Shown here in pieces: positions 32,670 through 36,170 of a stretch of 36,170 nucleotides of DNA. The stretch lies in assembly GCA_903847285.1 (NCBI GenBank), contig CAINDH010000152.1, forward strand, positions 1 to 36,170, given 5' to 3'. The first letter of the stretch is position 1, and each line of letters starts with the position of its first letter. The notes below the pieces were generated by a model. It saw nothing but the letters and a program-made list of their open reading frames with translations. It was not told the origin of the DNA and ran no database searches. This DNA comes from an uncultured Verrucomicrobia subdivision 3 bacterium (GTDB taxonomy: Bacteria > Verrucomicrobiota > Verrucomicrobiae > Limisphaerales > UBA11358). The translations under genes and the position numbers were made by a program.

Positions 32670-33233
32670 ATGCGATTTGAGCTTGAACCAAGTGGCGCGG
32701 AATTGCCCCGTCGGCGATTTCCTACCGGGGCGTTTTCCCGCGTGCGACGCCGGGCGGCGTTCACGCTGGTGGAAGTCGTGATTGCATCGGCCATCATCGG
32801 CTTGGTGTTCGCGGGCATCATCAATTGCTACATCCAGTCCGGGCTGCGGGTGCAGTGGACGGGCTATTCACTGGCAGCTCAGTCACTGGCGAACACAGTA
32901 TTGGAACAGGTGCGCTCAGCAAACTGGGATCCGGCACAGGCGACGCCGATAAACAACATGACGAATTTGAATTTATCGGGCGCGAGCTATGACGGCAGCA
33001 CGCGGACTTACACGGGGTATTCAGTTTCAATTTTGGACGTGCCGTATTCGACGACTAATTTTACGATGGCCACGAATTTTGTGACGGTGCAATTGATCTA
33101 TGTCGGCGGGGTGAAGAATGTGCAGATGCAATTCATCCGCGTGGATACGGTATGGCCGATGAGGATGCGTGGAAGCAAACTGTTCACCAACACCGTTTCA
33201 ACGATGGTTGCGCCGGATGACCGGCAACTTTGA
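32670..33233 (+). CDS. Type IV pilin-like (pseudopilin) protein, PulI/PulH-like
   Basis: 187 aa from ATG at 32670 (TTG at 32625 and ATG at 32637 are alternatives). It has a class III prepilin leader with the cleavage region RRRAAFTLVEVVIASAIIG, Glu at position 5 of the mature chain and a hydrophobic N-terminal helix. The residue before the cleavage site is Ala, not the usual Gly. The remainder is Ser/Thr/Asn-rich beta structure. It is a minor pilin/pseudopilin of a type II secretion or type IV pilus-like fibre and starts a three-gene operon. Confidence 0.82.
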   Translation: MRFELEPSGAELPRRRFPTGAFSRVRRRAAFTLVEVVIASAIIGLVFAGIINCYIQSGLRVQWTGYSLAAQSLANTVLEQVRSANWDPAQATPINNMTNLNLSGASYDGSTRTYTGYSVSILDVPYSTTNFTMATNFVTVQLIYVGGVKNVQMQFIRVDTVWPMRMRGSKLFTNTVSTMVAPDDRQL

Positions 33234-33236
33234 GCG

Positions 33237-33899
33237 ATGAATATTATTTTCCAGCCCAGTGCCAGCTCAGCCACCGCGACCAAGCGGCGGGCGGGTTTTA
33301 CGTTGGTGGAGGTGATGATTGCCGGGTCGGTGATGATGATGGTGGTGGCGGGGGTGTTGAGCGCGAATTTTCTTGGGCTGCGCCAGAGCAAGCTGATGGA
33401 GGCCAAGGCGGGGGCGAGTGACTCGTCGCGCCGCTATGTGAGCCAGTTACTTTCGGACATCAAGTCGGCCAAGGGCTACGACGTCGGCTCGATGTCGGGG
33501 ACGAACTTCATCGCTATCACGAACGGAAATTTTCAAGGGCCGGCCATCCGGTTATTTGTCGCGGCCATCAGCACGAATCAGGTGATTGATTCCAGCCGCT
33601 ACATCATTTACTGGTTCGATACCACGCTGGCGGCAAGCGGCAATGGAATGCTGAACCGAATCAACAGCACGAATGGCGTGAACAAGGTCATCCTCTCGAA
33701 TCTGGTCAACACGCTTTATTTCACCAGCGAAAATTATCTCGGCGCTACACAGACAGTGCGGACCTACAAGGGAGTCATCCACACGATTCTTCAGTTCACT
33801 CAGTTCCAGTATCCGCTGACGGCGGTGGGCACGAACGGACTGTTTGATTATTACCGCATTGACTGCCGCGCCACGCCACATATCCCTGACGGAGTATGA
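33237..33899 (+). CDS. Pseudopilin (PulJ/GspJ-like)
   Basis: 220 aa. The prepilin signature KRRAGFTLVEVMIAGSVMMM has the canonical Gly before the cleavage site and Glu5. After the N-terminal helix (to about residue 48) the protein is beta-rich, with IIYWFDTTLAASG and FDYYRIDCRA near the C-terminus. It starts four bases after the previous stop and overlaps the next gene by four bases (ATGA). It would be a minor pseudopilin in the same tip complex. Confidence 0.83.
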   Translation: MNIIFQPSASSATATKRRAGFTLVEVMIAGSVMMMVVAGVLSANFLGLRQSKLMEAKAGASDSSRRYVSQLLSDIKSAKGYDVGSMSGTNFIAITNGNFQGPAIRLFVAAISTNQVIDSSRYIIYWFDTTLAASGNGMLNRINSTNGVNKVILSNLVNTLYFTSENYLGATQTVRTYKGVIHTILQFTQFQYPLTAVGTNGLFDYYRIDCRATPHIPDGV

Positions 33900-35761
33900 A
33901 AATCAATTTGAATCAACGTCGCCGCGCGCGCGGCTTTGTCCTGCTGCTGGTGCTACTGCTGGCGGCGTTCAGCATTTTTATTTTGGCGGGCGTGATGAAC
34001 CGCACCTCCACCGTCTCGCTGCTCAACAACCGTAACACCCAGTTGAGCGTGCTGGACAATGCCGCCGAGGCTGCCGTGGAAAAAGTGTTCGCGAAGATGG
34101 CGTGGGATTTTCAAGCTTACGGGCCGGGGCAAGTAACCAACAATCTGGCAGGCTACCGCTCCATGGCGCCGACAAATACGGACAACGCCTATTGGGGGAA
34201 TTTTACCTTCACCGACCCTAGCACCGGCACAGCGGGGAAAGTCTATGTAAGTTATGTCACCAACTACACCGGCTCTTTGCCCACACAGATCACCAACCAG
34301 TTTGCTTATAATTCACCCATCTACCGTATCGTCGCCAATGCGACCACGGCCAACTCGCTGGTGCCGGGAGTCGTGGGCACGGCGATGGAAGATGTGTTAC
34401 TGGCGCTCGTGCCCATCACCACCTACGCGATTTTTTACAACGGCCAGTTGGAGTTCTCCGCCTGCGCGCCGATGACCGTCAACGGCCGCGTGCACTCCAA
34501 TACGAACATCTGCGTGGGCACAATTTCCAGTTCTTCGCTCACCTTCAACTCCTTGGTGACGGCGGTCGGTTCGCTTGGTGCGCCGCTGCTCGGTGGTTAT
34601 ACCTCTTGGACTCCGGCCACACCGTCCACTTGGAACACGACGTTCAACGCCGGCTACTCCACGAACAACCCCATCGTCAACATCGCCATCCAGATGACGA
34701 ATACTCATTCCATCATCGACATTCCGGCGGCGGGTGAGGCGGTGATGTCTCAGCAGGGGCAGGTGCGTTTGTATAATCAGGCGCATGTCATCTTGGTAGT
34801 GACGAACTCGCCGTTGGGTGGAGGACCGATGGTGACGTTGACCCTCCAGACGCCTTACAACGGAGGCTTGCCCGGTGCGGATATGGCCAAAGCCACCCGT
34901 GTGCTGACGAATGTCACCGACATATATCTTGATACCAACACGGTGGCACCGCTGCCATTTCTCTCGCTAAGCCAGTCATTTACCGACCAGCGGCAGAGCA
35001 CGGTAAGCCCCCAGTTTGTGACTGAGGTTGATGTGAACCAATACAACGACTGGCTGGTCACCAACTCCCTGCATTCAACCAGTCTCGTCGGCGGAAAATT
35101 TACGGGTGGCAACTTGCCCACCATTCTCTACGTTGCCGACCAGCGAAATGTCGGCAGCACTACACAGGCGGTCGTGCGCCTCGTCCGCGCCACCAAACTG
35201 CCTTACAACAACGGCCTCGGCTTCACCGTCGCCACGCAGAACCCGCTTTACGTCTGGGGTAATTACAACATCACCATCAACAGTAACACCTACGCGACCG
35301 CCGCCGGCTCAACTACCAATGGTAGCTCCGTGCCCGCCGCGCTGCTATCCGATGCCATCACCGTCCTTTCGCCCACCTGGTCGGATGCCGCCAGTTCCGG
35401 ATCCTATAGCAGCCGCAACGCCTCCAGCATGACCTTGAACGCAGCCGTAGTGACCGGCAACGTGCCCACCACCGGCACCACCTCCACGACGTTCAGCGGC
35501 GGTGTGCATAACGTGATACGCTATCTGGAGAATTGGAGTGGCGACACTAATACGCTGAACACCTCCATCGTGGTGCTCTACAGCAGTAAAATCGCAACAA
35601 CACAATTTCAGTTGCCAGGTGCCTACTACTCGCCGCCCACACGCAACTGGGGCTTTGACGAAACCTACTACAGCCCGAATAAGCAGCCGCCCGGGGTGCC
35701 GTGCGCGCTCGTGCCCATCCGCTTCAACTGGCAAAAACCCGCGCCGGGCAGCGTGAACTGA
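33896..35761 (+). CDS. Large pilin-like surface protein (PilX/GspK-type N-terminus)
   Basis: 621 aa. The leader RRRARGFVLLLVLLLAAFSI has G-F at a prepilin-type site but Leu where Glu5 normally sits, as in GspK/PilX-type minor pilins. A helix to about residue 70 is followed by about 550 residues rich in Thr, Asn, Ser and Gly, with few charged residues, typical of an extracellular beta-rich domain. Its size is greater than GspK or PilX. It is the last gene of the pseudopilin operon; no ATPase, platform or secretin gene is visible. It may be a fibre-tip adhesin or an export substrate (inference). Confidence 0.78.
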   Translation: MKINLNQRRRARGFVLLLVLLLAAFSIFILAGVMNRTSTVSLLNNRNTQLSVLDNAAEAAVEKVFAKMAWDFQAYGPGQVTNNLAGYRSMAPTNTDNAYWGNFTFTDPSTGTAGKVYVSYVTNYTGSLPTQITNQFAYNSPIYRIVANATTANSLVPGVVGTAMEDVLLALVPITTYAIFYNGQLEFSACAPMTVNGRVHSNTNICVGTISSSSLTFNSLVTAVGSLGAPLLGGYTSWTPATPSTWNTTFNAGYSTNNPIVNIAIQMTNTHSIIDIPAAGEAVMSQQGQVRLYNQAHVILVVTNSPLGGGPMVTLTLQTPYNGGLPGADMAKATRVLTNVTDIYLDTNTVAPLPFLSLSQSFTDQRQSTVSPQFVTEVDVNQYNDWLVTNSLHSTSLVGGKFTGGNLPTILYVADQRNVGSTTQAVVRLVRATKLPYNNGLGFTVATQNPLYVWGNYNITINSNTYATAAGSTTNGSSVPAALLSDAITVLSPTWSDAASSGSYSSRNASSMTLNAAVVTGNVPTTGTTSTTFSGGVHNVIRYLENWSGDTNTLNTSIVVLYSSKIATTQFQLPGAYYSPPTRNWGFDETYYSPNKQPPGVPCALVPIRFNWQKPAPGSVN

Positions 35762-35812
35762 TTTCCGCCGCGCCTGCACGCACCCGCTCCAAACTTTTAA
35801 AAATTTTCGCCT

Positions 35813-35840
35813 TTGCACCGCGCGCAGGGAACTTTATTTT
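35813..35840 (+). promoter_or_regulatory. Candidate purC promoter giving a leaderless mRNA
   Basis: TTGCAC (35813-35818), a 16-base spacer and TATTTT (35835-35840), then seven bases to the ATG at 35848. No Shine-Dalgarno sequence is present. Confidence 0.55.
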
Positions 35841-35847
35841 CCGCGCG

Positions 35848-36170
35848 ATGAATTACACGCCCATTCTCCAACTCGATCTCCCCGGCATCAAAAAAGTCCG
35901 CTCCGGCAAAGTCCGCGAAGTCTATGACCTCGGCGACAGCTTCCTGCTCGTCGCCAGCGACCGTATCTCAGCGTTCGACGTCATCATGCCCAACGGCATC
36001 CCGCGCAAAGGCGAAGTGCTCACGCAGATCTCGCACTTCTGGTTCGAGAAATTTTCCACGCTCGTGCCGAACCACCTGCTCGCCAAGGCGGATGACCCGC
36101 TGCCCGCGAATCTTCAGCCGTTTGCCGAGCCACTCGCGCGCCGCTCGATGATTGTGAAGAAAGCCAAGCC
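35848..36170 (+). CDS. purC: Phosphoribosylaminoimidazole-succinocarboxamide synthase, N-terminal part
   Basis: The first 107 codons only; the gene continues past the window. KVRSGKVREVYDLGD is the conserved N-terminal glycine/ATP loop, LLVASDRISAFDVIMPNGIP the hallmark of SAICAR synthetase, and GEVLTQISHFWFEKF continues it. It condenses CAIR with aspartate in purine synthesis. The start is ATG at 35848; there is no Shine-Dalgarno sequence and the -10 box lies seven bases upstream. Confidence 0.95.
   Translation, partial: MNYTPILQLDLPGIKKVRSGKVREVYDLGDSFLLVASDRISAFDVIMPNGIPRKGEVLTQISHFWFEKFSTLVPNHLLAKADDPLPANLQPFAEPLARRSMIVKKAK

Overview
The window looks like a chromosomal segment of a GC-rich bacterium, most likely Verrucomicrobiota of the Limisphaerales/Pedosphaera type. 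The reasons are the gene content (a stand-alone exported HEAT protein, long pseudopilin-like proteins, a DUF255 protein, a CusA cassette without TolC), frequent GTG/TTG starts, and short palindromic repeats that I associate with that group. The taxonomic call is inference from memory, not from a search. I see no rRNA, tRNA, CRISPR array, integrase or transposase. No stretch longer than 300 bases lacks a gene; the longest gaps are 19931-20159 and 26330-26543.

Layout. (1) 2-3129: the end of an ABC-F ATPase gene, then on the minus strand a DUF6498-type membrane protein and a free-standing carrier-thioesterase protein with a Cys nucleophile and an apparently missing catalytic His. (2) 3216-9530: a plus-strand heavy-metal cassette. 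It encodes a YHS-like exported protein, a Cys-rich exported protein, a very short CusB-type adaptor, CusA, a NicO/RcnA-like exporter with an inserted soluble domain and His-rich loop, and a tiny Cys-rich lipoprotein resembling a membrane-anchored metallothionein. It ends at a strong hairpin that can serve both strands. (3) 9599-19930: a tightly overlapping 12-gene minus-strand operon for a type II fatty-acid/polyketide-like lipid, similar in composition to aryl polyene clusters. It has two acyltransferases, two hot-dog dehydratases, an active ketosynthase, a truncated ketosynthase-like protein, an acyl carrier protein, a fused ketosynthase/chain-length-factor protein, a NodB-type deacetylase, a LolA-like carrier, a lipoprotein and a C45 acyltransferase with a TPR tail. 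No ketoreductase, acyl ligase or MMPL exporter is present. (4) 20160-25489: mostly housekeeping genes on the plus strand: a HEAT protein, lysA, a FIST sensor protein, an Arg/Gly- and Pro-rich disordered protein, sufE and tatD. (5) 25556-32547: tcdA, an unrecognised membrane-anchored protein that may be a distant DUF155/RMD1 relative, a DUF255 thioredoxin-fold protein, a CPBP protease, thiL, tsaE and tsaB. (6) 32670-35761: a three-gene pseudopilin operon. (7) 35848-end: the start of purC.

Three themes cut across the genes. Short repeats intrude into or terminate coding regions: a palindrome supplying both stop codons of convergent tatD and tcdA, a palindrome inside the DUF255 gene, and a heptamer array inside tsaE. 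Several monocistronic or first genes have a sigma-70-like promoter whose -10 box ends only 5-9 bases before the start codon, which implies leaderless mRNAs. Finally, the metal cassette and the lipid operon both lack a component normally considered essential (the outer-membrane channel; the ketoreductase and exporter), so each is either a reduced variant or depends on genes elsewhere.
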